From positions 17,207,733 to 17,271,732 of the forward strand of contig NC_049985.1 of assembly GCF_000003815.2 (NCBI RefSeq): a DNA stretch of 64,000 bases, written 5' to 3'. Origin of the DNA: Branchiostoma floridae (taxonomy: Eukaryota; Chordata; Leptocardii; Amphioxiformes; Branchiostomatidae). Of this stretch, positions 35,101 to 45,550 are shown in pieces. Both the position numbers and the translations under genes were made by a program. How positions within the stretch are numbered: the first letter of the stretch is position 1; each line of letters begins with the position of its first letter. A model generated the notes under the pieces. That model had not been told where the DNA came from. It made no database searches and worked only from the letters and a program-made list of their open reading frames with translations.

Positions 35101-36585
35101 CTCAAAGGATCCGCGAAATGTGCAAAATGCTGTCTTCTCTCTGGCGGACGGTTCAAGTTTAAGTTGATGATAACCGGAACGAAGATCGAGTGTACTAAAC
35201 ATTTGAGAACCTGACAAGGAATCTAAAGTATCATCAATTCGGGGAAGTGGCCACGAAGACTTCTTAGTTACTGCGTTTAAACCTCGATAATCTATACAAA
35301 GACGTTTAGAACCATTCTTCTTATTAACCAAAACAATAGGTGCGCCCCACGGGGAATTGGAAGGGGAAATAAAACCAAGGGACAACAATTTATCAATCTC
35401 TTCATTAATAATAGCCCTAGCCTGTGGTGAAGTGCGACGGGGTGGCCATCGGACAGGGGAAGCATCACCAGTGTCAATGTCATGTGTGAGAACATCTGTT
35501 GTCGTGACGTCATAAGCTGAACGTGAAACTATATCAGAAAATTCTACCAATAGATCAAGAAGGGCTGCCTTTTGGGCGGGGTCGGTTACATAAGAAAGGT
35601 CAAACAGAGTTTCAAGTTCTTCCCGAACTTCTTGTTCTTCCAATTTGGTAACAGGCTGACAAGGATCCTGCGTTTGAACATTATTTACAAAAACTGGAAG
35701 GTCGGCAGTGGACGCCTCAGCCTCCGTCGGTGCGTCGCCATTGCTTACACAAGTTTGCTGGGTCACGTGGAAGCTCGGAAGGGGCGTATACGCGGAAATA
35801 GGAAAATCTGAACTAGAAGCTGGAGAAGAATCAAAAGAATGGTAAAGTGCCAAAGTAGTGCCTGCTGGGATGGAAACAGGTTCATCGTTTTCATTTACTA
35901 CAAAGACGAAAGTAGAACGATTAGTGGGAGTATGTGTAATGCATTCGCCTAAAAGGCCAAATTTGTTCAAAGACGGAAGAGAAGGTTCGACAAAACCCGA
36001 AGAGTTATTTGGAAAAGGGGGCTTTCCCCTCACATGACCCGGAAGAAGGGAGGCGGTGTGCCCTGGGACGGTGGATGGAGAAAGCGCCACCACGCGACGG
36101 ACACCCGAACTGCACTTCCGGAAAACTGGTATGCTAATGACAGACGCAGCTAGGCTGAGGGTTAGAGTACGCAGGCGCAGAGAGAGATCAGCACTATGGG
36201 CCAATAAGAAATCTGTGCCGACGAGCGCAGGCGTCTTGGAGTCACGACAGACAAGAAATTTGGCGGGAAATTCAACCGAATCACATGTGACATGGAGAGA
36301 GACTGCGCCTAAAATGCTGAGCTGTCCACCGGCCACAGAGGCAAGTTTTGGTCCTATATAGGGTTCATACGAAACGTTGTGCAAAGTGGGATTAATTTGA
36401 TTAAAACATGCTTCAGACATAATAGAAACATCAGCACCGGAGTCGATAAGAATGTCAAGGGAATGATCAAAAATTTTGGCCTTAAAATGAAAGCTTCCCG
36501 AAGAGATTTTGGGGGGTGATTTAGAAGGAGGGCTTACAATCGTGGAAGCTGACGGACCCCCCTGTTTTAGGTCAGCCTCTGTCCG
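32182..36585 (-). CDS. Pol polyprotein of the LTR element
   Basis: One open frame, 1412 codons from its first Met (36420). It is open further upstream to the gag overlap, so it is probably made by frameshifting. In order: aspartic protease with LIDSGADVS (around 36450), reverse transcriptase with YLDD (near 34990), RNase H (VDTDASDVGIGG, near 34550), integrase zinc finger (HH-CC, 33850-33700), integrase core with D, D, E in AMDLVGP, HSDRG and LVERFNR, a GPY/F-like segment (KFDGPY), and a long Pro/Ser-rich tail. No internal stop or lost catalytic residue was seen. No chromodomain was recognised. Confidence 0.93.
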   Translation of the reverse strand, partial: RTEADLKQGGPSASTIVSPPSKSPPKISSGSFHFKAKIFDHSLDILIDSGADVSIMSEACFNQINPTLHNVSYEPYIGPKLASVAGGQLSILGAVSLHVTCDSVEFPAKFLVCRDSKTPALVGTDFLLAHSADLSLRLRTLTLSLAASVISIPVFRKCSSGVRRVVALSPSTVPGHTASLLPGHVRGKPPFPNNSSGFVEPSLPSLNKFGLLGECITHTPTNRSTFVFVVNENDEPVSIPAGTTLALYHSFDSSPASSSDFPISAYTPLPSFHVTQQTCVSNGDAPTEAEASTADLPVFVNNVQTQDPCQPVTKLEEQEVREELETLFDLSYVTDPAQKAALLDLLVEFSDIVSRSAYDVTTTDVLTHDIDTGDASPVRWPPRRTSPQARAIINEEIDKLLSLGFISPSNSPWGAPIVLVNKKNGSKRLCIDYRGLNAVTKKSSWPLPRIDDTLDSLSGSQMFSTLDLRSGYHQLKLEPSAREKTAFCTFRGSFEYNSMPFGLATAPSSFARLMETVLRGLQPNTCLAYLDDVIVHSRHGLSDHLLGLRAVFQRFRDANLSLNPEKCKFLQLEVEFLGHVISGEGVRTDPAKVQAVANWPVPRTVKHVQQFLGLANYYRRFIRDFSFIAKPLTALTRKNAKFVWSQECADAFETLKTALTTAPVLGYPNFDLPFIVDTDASDVGIGGVISQEQDGLERVILYYSRSLSPAEQKYCVHRREMLAAVEVITKHECYLLGPKQFLLRTDNTALKYLTTMRNPPGQFSRWILRLSPYDFRAEHRPGDKHTNADVLSRPPCPQCGLEKEETSEATAVINIIQTLDPPLPLPVCAPADVAAQQQTDPVLKQLVADKAHDVVPTGAAWQRLTRAQRALYADWDNLVFVNNVLYRKWVRPNGLPPLHQLLVPQSLKQLVLRMHHDDPLAGHLGIGKTRDKIKSAFHWPTLSSDVIAYVKGCLVCQRTKLGQQRPRAPLHPSVVGFPNERVAMDLVGPLPKSRQGNRHALVISDYYTKWVEIFPLPDATAKVAAESFFKGWVCVHGPPQSLHSDRGRTFDAVVVQRLCELLKIHKTMTVSHHPQSDGLVERFNRTLGAILRAYSNSRQNDWDEHLPTVKFAYNTSVHASTGFTPFYLMHGREARLPSQLLTGAPLPSLPISEYVSDLNKRFPEIFCLVQEHTTTAQARQKELFDKKVHGDPYEVGDQVLRLKHFVRRGLSRKLARKFDGPYTILARIGDSAYRLRKNRGQREEVTSHFEHLKPFLPQVQDPDFAPPRRRRRRRQTRNRPAPGAGADNPGEDPVLPSPPIIQVPRSSPSTTSSGLRPPATTNDAEPTSPRNTAVTSSTPGPAATSTPTPDRPVTSASPESASVPGPDNTPPPVDAPTVPGPVLMSSDPKHPGIPDPAVMSSNPESLVPDSSSVPEPPVPSPCPDPVALTTARRTRPSRPVRLPKYLTDFVFPADAFGDDSDNDTITD

Positions 36586-37997
36586 TTTCCCCCCTTGGGC
36601 GCGTTTCGCTGTGGGCAGTCCATGATAAAGTGTTCAGAACTGCTACAGCGATGGCAGCGATACCCTGGGGGGGGACGGCCCGAGGGTGAGAAGGTAGCGG
36701 GGGGAGCCCCGTTAGTGTTAGCCGCGCCATTTCTCGGTGGGATAGCCGGTGGGCCGGTGTTGAGATACGCCTGAACGCGGTTACAGATCTCATTTACCTG
36801 TTTTTCATGGTGTCTCTGTAACTTTGCCATGTCAGTTTTATGATCCGAAAGAATGCGCGGAAGATGCGTGTCCTGCCCGTCCGCCGTGGCGCTAGTGGTT
36901 CCCGAGAGCTGGGAGCTATTCGGGCGTGCAGAAAGGGTAGCGAATAATTCCACTTGCGTCCGCGCAGAGTGGAGATCCGTTGGAGAGAACTTTCGGACCT
37001 CAAATGCCAAGTTAGCGTCGCGCAGGCCGTCTAGGAAGAGGCGTTTGCCGAACGACTCGCGCGTGTGGTTAGCCGTCGCTGGGTAAGCTCGCGCCACCAA
37101 GTTCCTAACTCTAACTTCAAAACTCTGGAAACTCTCTGTCTGTCCCTGCCTTAAGGAGTTCATTTCCGCCTCATAGTATTCCGGCGAAGTAGGGCTCTGG
37201 AAAATGGCACGTAGGTAGTTTAAAACGTCATTGCAAGTTCCATTCTTTACTGCAGGGTCTGCAGAGGTATACGTTGACAGCGCTGTACCGGAAAGATGAC
37301 GCAGCAACGTAGCCTTAGCCAATGAGTCTGGCCACATGCCGTAAGTTCTATCGTTGTTAAAGAGCAGCTCAAACTCTTCCCAGCGGACATCTGATGTGCC
37401 TGAAAAGCGCGCCGTCAACGAAAACGGTTTTGGAGGGTAGGGCGTCCCTCCCTGATTCGCGGGCGCGGGAACTGCGTTTGGCATTCCCGCGAGGGGTGCG
37501 GCTGCCTGTGGTTGGACGGGACCCGCGAATGGGTTTGCCACACCGGCGACCGGGGCGTTCTGTTGAGGGGGCGCTGCCGCAACGGCCGGGTTGTGAAAAC
37601 CGCCCCCTAGCGGCTGAGCCACGTTGGGGTTGGCCGGGAGCTGCCCCTGAGCTTGACCAAAGGGGTTGAGGGGCCCCACCCCCGGCTGAGCATACTGGTT
37701 TCCCCCAAAGAGGGGGTGCGCGCCCGCCGGCTGCATGTTGTAAAGCGCCGCTCCGTAAACCGGAGCGTAAGGCAAGGGGTAGCCGAAAGGGTTCCCAACC
37801 CAGTTGGCCGGGTTTTGCCCGGCCGCAGCGTTGGGTAAGAAGGGATTCATTAAGTTGGGGGCCTGAAAAGGATTTGGGTGAGGGCGGGCTGGCCTAGGGG
37901 CTCTTCTCCTTGCTGGAATGGGAGGGGGTCTGTTAAACACTACCACTTCATCATCAGGGAGTGTACTGCTGTCAGAATCAGAGCTACTACTGGACAT
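36567..37997 (-). CDS. Gag-like protein of the LTR element
   Basis: A 476-aa ORF. It has an acidic start (MSSSSSDSDSSTLPDDE), a long Pro/Ala/Asn-rich region (about 20-190), a capsid-like helical region (about 195-370), and a CCHC zinc knuckle near the end with the pattern C-x2-C-x4-H-x4-C (YRCHRCSSSEHFIMDC). The stop at 36567 lies about 20 bases past a slippery site. Gag overlaps pol in the -1 frame. Confidence 0.9.
   Translation of the reverse strand: MSSSSSDSDSSTLPDDEVVVFNRPPPIPARRRAPRPARPHPNPFQAPNLMNPFLPNAAAGQNPANWVGNPFGYPLPYAPVYGAALYNMQPAGAHPLFGGNQYAQPGVGPLNPFGQAQGQLPANPNVAQPLGGGFHNPAVAAAPPQQNAPVAGVANPFAGPVQPQAAAPLAGMPNAVPAPANQGGTPYPPKPFSLTARFSGTSDVRWEEFELLFNNDRTYGMWPDSLAKATLLRHLSGTALSTYTSADPAVKNGTCNDVLNYLRAIFQSPTSPEYYEAEMNSLRQGQTESFQSFEVRVRNLVARAYPATANHTRESFGKRLFLDGLRDANLAFEVRKFSPTDLHSARTQVELFATLSARPNSSQLSGTTSATADGQDTHLPRILSDHKTDMAKLQRHHEKQVNEICNRVQAYLNTGPPAIPPRNGAANTNGAPPATFSPSGRPPPGYRCHRCSSSEHFIMDCPQRNAPKGGNGQRLT
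36585..36591 (-). promoter_or_regulatory. Predicted -1 ribosomal frameshift heptamer
   Basis: On the minus strand GGGAAAC is positioned in the gag frame as G GGA AAC, the X XXY YYZ form. Pol continues in exactly the -1 frame from here, and the gag stop follows about 18 bases later. The GGGAAAC heptamer is a known frameshift type in retroviruses. A downstream RNA structure was not assessed. Confidence 0.7.
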
Positions 37998-38399
37998 TTA
38001 AAAGAACAACCACGTCAGGGGTGGCACACGCCAGAACCCTCCCGCACTATGCGGCGACAAGAAAAAAAACAAAAAACGGTCCGGCACTAGCGAGAATGAA
38101 AACTGAACCGAGGAAGAACGAGCTGTTGAAGATTGCGAAAATGCACAGAGTCGTAGAACTGTCGAAGATGGTTCGAAATCAACAAGGGGCGGAGCGGAAG
38201 CACGTGAACAATATAGATATACCAAATCAACCTTAAAACGAAATGAGAATTGTAATCAGAACTCAGAAAAGAATCTGTAATTCCCCTGAACGGTGGGGGT
38301 TACCGAGATTAGCGCAGTAGGGATGAAAACGGAAGTAAGTGGAATCAAGAAAGGCGCTGTACTTTTTGGAGGAAACAACGTGTACTTTTTGGAGGAAAC

Positions 38400-38640
38400 A
38401 ACGCGGAGGCTAAAAGCAAACCGACTAAAACTACAAAAACGAAATAATTTACTGACTAAGGAGGCCTAACGCTCCAAAACGAGGAGGCTACACAATTGCA
38501 AAGACTAACTACAAAACCAAACTAACTACAATCCCAACGGGGAACTAACCGTCCAAAACGAGGAGGCTACACAACTGCAAAAACTAACTACAAAACCAAG
38601 CTAACTACAATCCCAACGGGGACTACCTTTCCACAATGAG
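38400..38640. repeat. About 70-bp tandem repeat in the leader
   Basis: Two to three copies containing ACTACAATCCCAACGGGG and AACGAGGAGGCTAC. Confidence 0.75.
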
Positions 38641-39218
38641 GAGGCTACCAAATCGAAACACTGAAAGGTACAAAGAATAAAACGAAATAGCCGACCAACA
38701 GTTGTTAACCCGAAATCACGGAGCGCTAAAACTCCGAAAAAACGAGATGAGGGTATAAACGAAAGAAACAGTTTGGTAAGGGAAGAGAGAAAAAAAAAAG
38801 AAAATCAAAAATACCTCAAATGCAAGGAGAAGGTGGCCAGCCGCACCTACGGGACGGGGATCGGGGCCGACGAGCGCGCAAGATCGCGAGTGGAAACGTT
38901 GAAGCGCGGGAAAAGTACGAGGGCGCGCGGCGAGGGTCCGGTCACGACAGGGGAGCCAGGAGGAATGATGGGACCACAGGTGTGGCGGGATATTTTACGG
39001 AGAGAAAGTGGCGTGAGAAATGATGGACGTGTGACCGGCGTCTGGGACGTATCAGAGGGGGAGTGCGGTTCTTGGAATGTAGAAAAACAATCAATTAGGT
39101 AAGAAGGTGTGACGGAGGTCAGCGAGGTTAATGGGATTGGCCACCCTGAAAGAAAAAACAGATGGACAGAGCGGATGGTGGGAAAACAAGACTGGCGGGA
39201 AGATGAAGGTGAGAAGTA

Positions 39219-39830
39219 TTAGGATGGGCGTGGGAGATTGCTGGGAGGGTGTTGACGGCGAAATCCGGTACGGCCTAAAGAAAAATCGTCGTTGAGAGAG
39301 GCATCTGAGTCGGGAGAAGCGGGTACTATGGAATAATAGAGGAGGGTGTCATCGAGAAAATGCATGGTGTGTGTGTATTCGTGTTGAATAGGGTCCTGGT
39401 CACTGGCGACACCTGGCGGTGGGAAGAAGTGTATGCGGAAGGCGGGGGAAGCGTTAGAAAGATTAACAAAATGGATGGGATGGGATGGGATTGGAGGAGG
39501 AGGAGAGGGAGTCGGGGATTCCGGAGAAAAGAGATCAGAATAAGTGTGGAAATCTGGTGAAGACGGAGGGGAAGATGAAGCGGATGCAGTTGGCGATGCT
39601 GTAGAATCGCGGGAGGGTGTCGGTGTGGCAGGCGAAGGGTCAGAGGAGTAGGACGGGGAGGAGACAGTGGAAGGTGGTGAAGATGAAGGAGGGAATATGG
39701 AAGCAGCGGCAGGAGGGACCACCGGTAGATTAATGGGGTAAAGGGACGGATAATACGAAAAGTCCATCAGGGAGCCTGGCGGAGGAGTAGAGGGCGCTGA
39801 AGAATCTGGCTCCGCGTCGGGCGACGCCAT
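39219..39830 (-). CDS. Extra Ser/Pro-rich ORF upstream of gag in the LTR element
   Basis: 203 aa from the internal ATG (MASPDAEPDSS); the frame is open to 40007 for an upstream Met. The protein is low-complexity Ser/Pro-rich in the middle. It has more ordinary sequence at the end, including FHTYSDLF, IHFVNLSNASPAFRIHFFPP and HTMHFLDDTLLYYSI, which suggests selection. It does not resemble gag, pol or env. Function unknown. Confidence 0.5.
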   Translation of the reverse strand: MASPDAEPDSSAPSTPPPGSLMDFSYYPSLYPINLPVVPPAAASIFPPSSSPPSTVSSPSYSSDPSPATPTPSRDSTASPTASASSSPPSSPDFHTYSDLFSPESPTPSPPPPIPSHPIHFVNLSNASPAFRIHFFPPPGVASDQDPIQHEYTHTMHFLDDTLLYYSIVPASPDSDASLNDDFSLGRTGFRRQHPPSNLPRPS

Positions 39831-41289
39831 CGCGAATGAACCCCCCTCGAAAAAAAAGCAAAACAAAACAGAAACGAAACAGAAAACAACCAATAAACGC
39901 AACACCAAAAGCGAAATGTCCGCGTTGAAACAGAAAGGCTCACCTAGGATAAAAGTCAGTAAGCGGGGGGAGCGTTGCAAGCGAGTGACAGGCTGCGATG
40001 TGCTCAATCGGGCAGGGTCACACTGTATGGTTTTATGGTAGGAGACAACAGCAAAAGTCGGAAAACGTCATGGGATTGGTCAGTGACACACGTGGGCAGA
40101 TGGGCAGTCCCACCTGGAGTGCCAAATCAACGCGTGACGTGAACACCAGAATGCGGTTGGAAAAGCCAATCCAAGTGATACCGTCTATTCGCGCCCCCAT
40201 GCGAGGCAGCGCGGAATGCCAGTTGGGACGGGCTGAAGATGGGTAGGTCAAGACAATGAAAATTAAGAATTGAAAGAAACGAACACGGAGAGTCTTTTCA
40301 AAAGTAGGTGGTAAGAACATTAGAAAATGGATGGGGCAAATCGGGGCGGGGAAGGTAGGGAACATCTGGTGGTTGGGATGGGAAGGGTGGAAAGAAAAAC
40401 AGAAAATGATTGACGGGTCATTTTCGAGATGTCACCCAGGGGGCAGGGGGTGTATTATTGAAGGGAGAAGAAAAACATGGAAAGTAATTTGAAAGAGGAC
40501 TTGAGCTGTAAACAAGTCGGGAACACATTAACAACAGGAGAGCGTGACACCCCGGGGGAGGCAGGTGGCAGGATGGAGACGTGAGAACGGAAAAGAGCTG
40601 TCAAGACCAGAGACACTGGCTTGATAGATGGAGAAGTTGGAAGACAAAGAAGATGATTTTGGCGGGAAAATGAGGGAGAGCATTATGACTTGCACGTGGA
40701 CACAGCGGCTAGCGCAGGGATTGCAGCAAGCGCCGAAAATGGTTTTGCAGCAAGGAAAGGAATTCGGCACTTAGAAGGACAGTGGGTGAATGGAGGGTAG
40801 TGTGAAAATTGGGAAAAGATTGTAGGTGGCAAATGCGGGAGGTGTCGGGAGTGAGGGAGAGGCGCGAAATGGGGATAGTCTATTATGGAAGGTTATGAGA
40901 AAACAGAGGTACACAAATGGAAATGTGTTTGAAGGGTTACATGGAGTTTGTAGCAAGGAAGAAGAGGGGATTTTTCGTTGCCAAGCGCTCAGACCGGTAA
41001 GAAAAAATTGAACAGAAGCAGAAGGAAGTGCCTTGTCACTGTCGCACAATCATACGATGGAAAAATGCGGAGAGAAATCACCACTAGTTTACGATGGTGA
41101 TCTTGTGTACCAGAGGCCCGTGGGCGAGGATTTCAAGAACAGTGTACAATGCAGCCCGTAGGCGAGGAATTCAGGAACAGTGTACCAGGCAGCTGGTGGG
41201 GAGGGTCGTGCTGACACGTTATAACTAACGAAACGCAAAAATATTTAAATTTCAGGGGCTTCACAATCGGAAGCCAAATAAGAATGTAG

Positions 41290-41480
41290 CAAGAGATTAA
41301 AGTTTCAATCAGTCGAAATTTAGAAGACACTTAAGTAAACGCAATTCAAGTTTCAACCATTTGAAGTTTAGAAGACACTAAAGTAAACGCAATTCAAGTT
41401 TCAACCATTTGAAGTTCAGAAAGCAATAAAACGCAATTCAAGTTTCAATCATTCGAAGTTTAGAAAGTAATAAAACGCCA
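41290..41480. repeat. About 55-bp tandem repeat in the leader
   Basis: Three to four copies with CGCAATTCAAGTTTCAACCA and TTTAGAAGACACTAAAGT, the last ones shortened. Confidence 0.8.
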
Positions 41481-44400
41481 AGGAATTGATGGCGTAACAA
41501 GTAGTTGTTCCACGGAGTTTTATAAAGAAAACATTCTAATGTAAGGCGAACCGAAGTGGCAGGAGTTTTGCCTGCGAAATTCAGTAATATTGAAAAACCA
41601 TAATGAGTAGTACGTTTTGCCAAAAGGCGAGGAGAAAAACTGCGCGACAACAACAAGGCAGGTAAGGGTAGGGGTAAACGAAGTAGTGAAAAGAAGGTCT
41701 TTCATCATCGCGCTTGAAACCAACGAAAAGAGATGACGAGCTCTCTCACAGCCAGGGGGGTAAGAACATTGCTAGAACAGCGAGAAATTTGCCCAACGAT
41801 AAGACCCAGAATAGTTCAAGGGGGGGCTGGGAGATGACAGATAGGTGTAACAGCCAATTTACTTGTTTACCAGAAAAGAGCTGACATGTGCATGTGGGAG
41901 GCGGGGGGTTGGAAGACAGATGGAACAGCAAATGGGGATGTTTACTGGGAAAAAAGTTGACGGTTGTCAAAGATGACACCCAAGGGATGTAGGGGGACTG
42001 GCAGACAGGATGTCGGAAGAGTCACGCATATGCGGCTAATTAAGCCATCTGGAGTCTGGCGCCAGCGGTTTTGGTAGAACAAAGGCGGTTTGATAAAGGC
42101 TCAGACCACCAAGGGTTGAGAAATGAAGGCGACAAGTGAAAAAGTCGTAACGCCGGCGCGGCCTCTTTGAAAACATGGGAAAGACTAGCGCGCCAGCAGA
42201 ATGGAAAATTTGGAATACAAAAGAAAGATGAATAAAATACAAAATTGGAATGAACGGTTAAGATACCAAGAAAGTCGGAACGGAAAACGAGATTCTCCTG
42301 CGGTTAAATGAGTCTAAGTGGTACACTGACCAGAGTCGACAAATGCCCAAAAAAGAAACGACAATAAAAGACGAAAAAGAAAAACTTTGCAAAGCAAAAA
42401 CAAACGAAGGCCGTTTAAGAATAATTAGAAGACGGGGATTTTACAAAGAACAATGAAAGGAACAAACACACGGATAAAATTTTGTAGAGAAATTAACGGC
42501 AAAGAATGGAGCGCCGAAAAGGGAAGACTAGAGTTTGGTTAAACGGTAATTTGGGTTTCAAGGAAGTCTAAATCGAATAAGGAATGAAACGTCGGAATGG
42601 CGAATTTTAGCGCAGCAAGAACGGAGAACGGGAACCTGAATTTGTATAGAGATTGAGAATCAGGTTGGCATGACCGCGCCGAAAACAACGGTTAACAGTG
42701 GACGAGCGTAGAAAGCACCGTAAAAATTTCGTGAAAGTCACTTATAAATTTCGGTACAACGGGATGGAATATCTGAGGAAGCGATGGAAAGAAATGTTTA
42801 AGATTGGCACAGCTGTGGCGAAACAAACCGGAAGTGCATAAAAAAAAATACAGGTTTAAAACGAGGAGACGAATACCAAAAATCACCTAAGAAACACGAA
42901 TTGCAGCAAGGAACCGAGAAGTGGACATTTACGACAAACGGCAGCCAGAATCGGCGCCGGTGGCAAAAAACGCGCCAGAGGGCTGGAGTATCGCAGCGAG
43001 CAGGCGTCGGGCTTGTCCAGGGAGCGTCGGGGCACATGAAGAAGAATACCGATGGATTCCGCACCCCAACGCGGCAAGACGGAGTAAGTAAAAATCTCAC
43101 CGTTAAAAAAAAAGAAAATTACACAAGGTCGAGGTCCGTTAATGTAATAAAAAAAACGGTGGAAGAGATTGATCGAATTCATCAAAGAAAGAAATCTTGG
43201 CAGAAAATAGAAATTTGGAGGGAAAATCGGAACCACGTGGAGTAAGCCGTGAAGGCTAACGCAGAGTTCGCAGCAAAAGAAAAAGAAGTTTACCGGCAGA
43301 AATATATTGGGAGCAATGTGGCAATATGAAGATTTTGAGGTTAGCCGGCAATACATTGTTACAAAACGAAACGAAAACGACAAAGGAAATGCCAAACAAT
43401 GGGCTCAGGGCCAAACACGGGACCGAGAGTAAGCACCGGGCTTGAGCACGGAGCGGTCGGGGCAGCGTAGAGGAGACCACCGAATGATATGGCAAACGAC
43501 CGCGGTGAATCGGAGTGAATCAAAATTACGCCGACCAAAAGTAAAATTACTAAGGGTTAGGATCCGTTATCGCATAAGGAAACGTTTGCTGAATATAGGA
43601 AACCAAGAAACAGAGCAAAAGCGGATTTTTGAACGATAGTGTGTGACTGACACGCGGCGGGGAGGTACGGTTGGCCCCCGGCCCCAGCTAGCGCTATTCC
43701 GGAGAAATTGTTTTGTATCACGTTAAACAAGATTTAACAAAAATTTCGCTGGAGAAGTTCAGGAATCAAATGTGGTGGGATAATTACTGAATGAGAGGAG
43801 AATGATGGACTTAAACGAGGGAGGGAATCTGGGCAGAAAGTTGAATTTGTACAAAGAATTGAGACACGAGGGTCTGGTCTGGAAAGTTCACGCATATTTC
43901 GTAACGAAAAAAGAGGTTTACAGGCAGAAAAAGATTGGCAAAATAGTGGCAAAATAAAAATGTGATGATGAGAAAACGGATAATATTTTAGTCGGGAAAT
44001 TATTGTTGTAAAATGAAACGAAACGCACACAATGAATTTCCAGTATTTTCGAGCGCACGTGCTGGGCTGGCTGGGGCTGGCGGGTGCGGTATTGTATATG
44101 TGTCGGCCCGGCCGCGGCGTTGGGCGGCGAGCCCCCGCCAAGAAGGTGTCAGAGTCCCGGTAAGCAAGATTAAGTAAAAATTTAACCGTACAATTTTGGA
44201 AAGGAACAAGTATTCGATACGTTACTGTATTAGAAACCGTTTGGAGAATAGACGAAGGAAAAGTTTAACTTCAAAAACGTGGAATTTGAATGGAAAAGCG
44301 AAACCGCGTGCGTTAACAAGTCGGCCGGACTTGAAACGAAAAGAAAGGAATTTCCATAGAAGATACGCTGATAACGAAAGTAGAAACGGAGCGAAAACAT

Positions 44401-44645
44401 TTGGAGTTTAAAGAAGGAGAATTCGTTCGCAGAAAAACATCGAGAAGAAAAGGACTAAACAATCAAAGACCCGTTGTTCAGAGATCGTGCGATTCGGGCG
44501 GGCAGTAGTGAGTCTGGCGCCCGGGCGATTGTTGAGTGCCGGCGGGGCGGCACCCGGCGGCTCGCGATCGGCCCATGGAAATCATTTCTAACACAGTAAA
44601 AATTACCGTACGGAGTTCGTAAAATATAAGAGAATGGGATACAAT

Positions 44646-44663
44646 TTCACAGTGTGGGGACCA
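44646..44663 (-). other. Putative primer binding site
   Basis: One base inside the 5' LTR the minus strand reads TGGTCCCCACACTG. TGG is the complement of a tRNA CCA end, as expected for a PBS. I could not name the tRNA. Confidence 0.55.
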
Positions 44664-44664
44664 T

Positions 44665-45550
44665 TTTGGCAAATAGACTTTACTATATCTCAGTCCTGGT
44701 GGTAAACGGACTTTTAGGAGTCTCACTCTCCTCGCTCTTGTACTGGAGCGACCTAAAGTCTAACCTAGGGTAGGATTTGACGCAAACACTTTCTCAACTC
44801 TCACCGTAACATCAAGGCCAAGACAAGGTGGATTTCCAAGTCTACATTCTCTTTATTCGGAACTCCGTACGATGTGTAACATGCTCAACATCAAAGGCAC
44901 TACGGAATACAACTGAGCATCAAGGCATGCACAAAAACACAATACACATTGTCAATCTTAAACCTGGAACCTCTAACTAAGGGGACCCTCCCAAAGCTAA
45001 GCGAATTTAGTCAAGTTCTAGCCAAACAAAGTGAATTTAGTTACAACAGCGCTCGTCAGAGATAGAACCGGCAACTCTTACCGAAGTGGTCAGTAGCTTG
45101 GAAGAGATGAACCGACGCTGTCTGAGATAGACAGCAAACGCGAAGTACACTAGTCATTTTAACGGATGAGTCAAATGTGCAAGCCGCCTCGGAGAAGCTC
45201 TCAGTGCCGCCCGATCGCCCGCCCGGAGGGCGGGCGATCCGACGGAGCCCAGCGTCTGGAGAAGGTCTTCGGGAAGGAGTCGAATCAGAAGAGAGAGAAG
45301 ACAGCGAGGAACCCTACTTTTTAGCTCCAAGCTAGCATCTAATTTAGGAGGAAGCCAAACAGAATGTGTCATGATTGGACAGGAGTTTAGGTTGAGGGCG
45401 GAGACACGCTGACTCATTTACATGTGTGACGTCATACAAGGAAGAAACTTTATGTAACGATCAGGGGGAGTTCCGTTAAATACGGGGGAAGCTCCACCCA
45501 GGGGCGATTCACTAACTAAAGGTAATGGGCTTAAAGTAATGTCTGCTACA
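44665..45550 (-). repeat. 5' LTR
   Basis: Partner of 27933-28809, in the same orientation. The inner terminal CA of the minus strand is changed to AA here, and small indels separate the two copies. Confidence 0.92.

Larger units (their letters stand above)
37998..44645 (-). other. Long leader of the LTR element
   Basis: 6.6 kb between the primer site and gag, unusually long. It holds the extra ORF (39219-39830), tandem repeats of about 70 bp (38400-38640) and about 55 bp (41290-41480), and two to three diverged copies of a segment of about 550 bp (42900-44300). Otherwise AT-rich and non-coding. Confidence 0.6.
27933..45550 (-). mobile_element. Ty3/gypsy-type LTR retrotransposon, near complete, 17.6 kb
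   Basis: Bounded by two LTRs of 877 and 886 bp and by the target duplication GTAC (27929-27932 and 45551-45554). All coding is on the minus strand: LTR (45550-44665), leader of 6.7 kb with an extra ORF, gag (37997-36567), pol (to 32182), trailer of 3.4 kb, LTR (28809-27933). The order protease, RT, RNase H, integrase marks the Ty3/gypsy group. The LTRs differ at many positions, so insertion is not recent, yet gag and pol are open. Total length is about two to three times the usual for the group. No env-like ORF was recognised. Confidence 0.93.
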
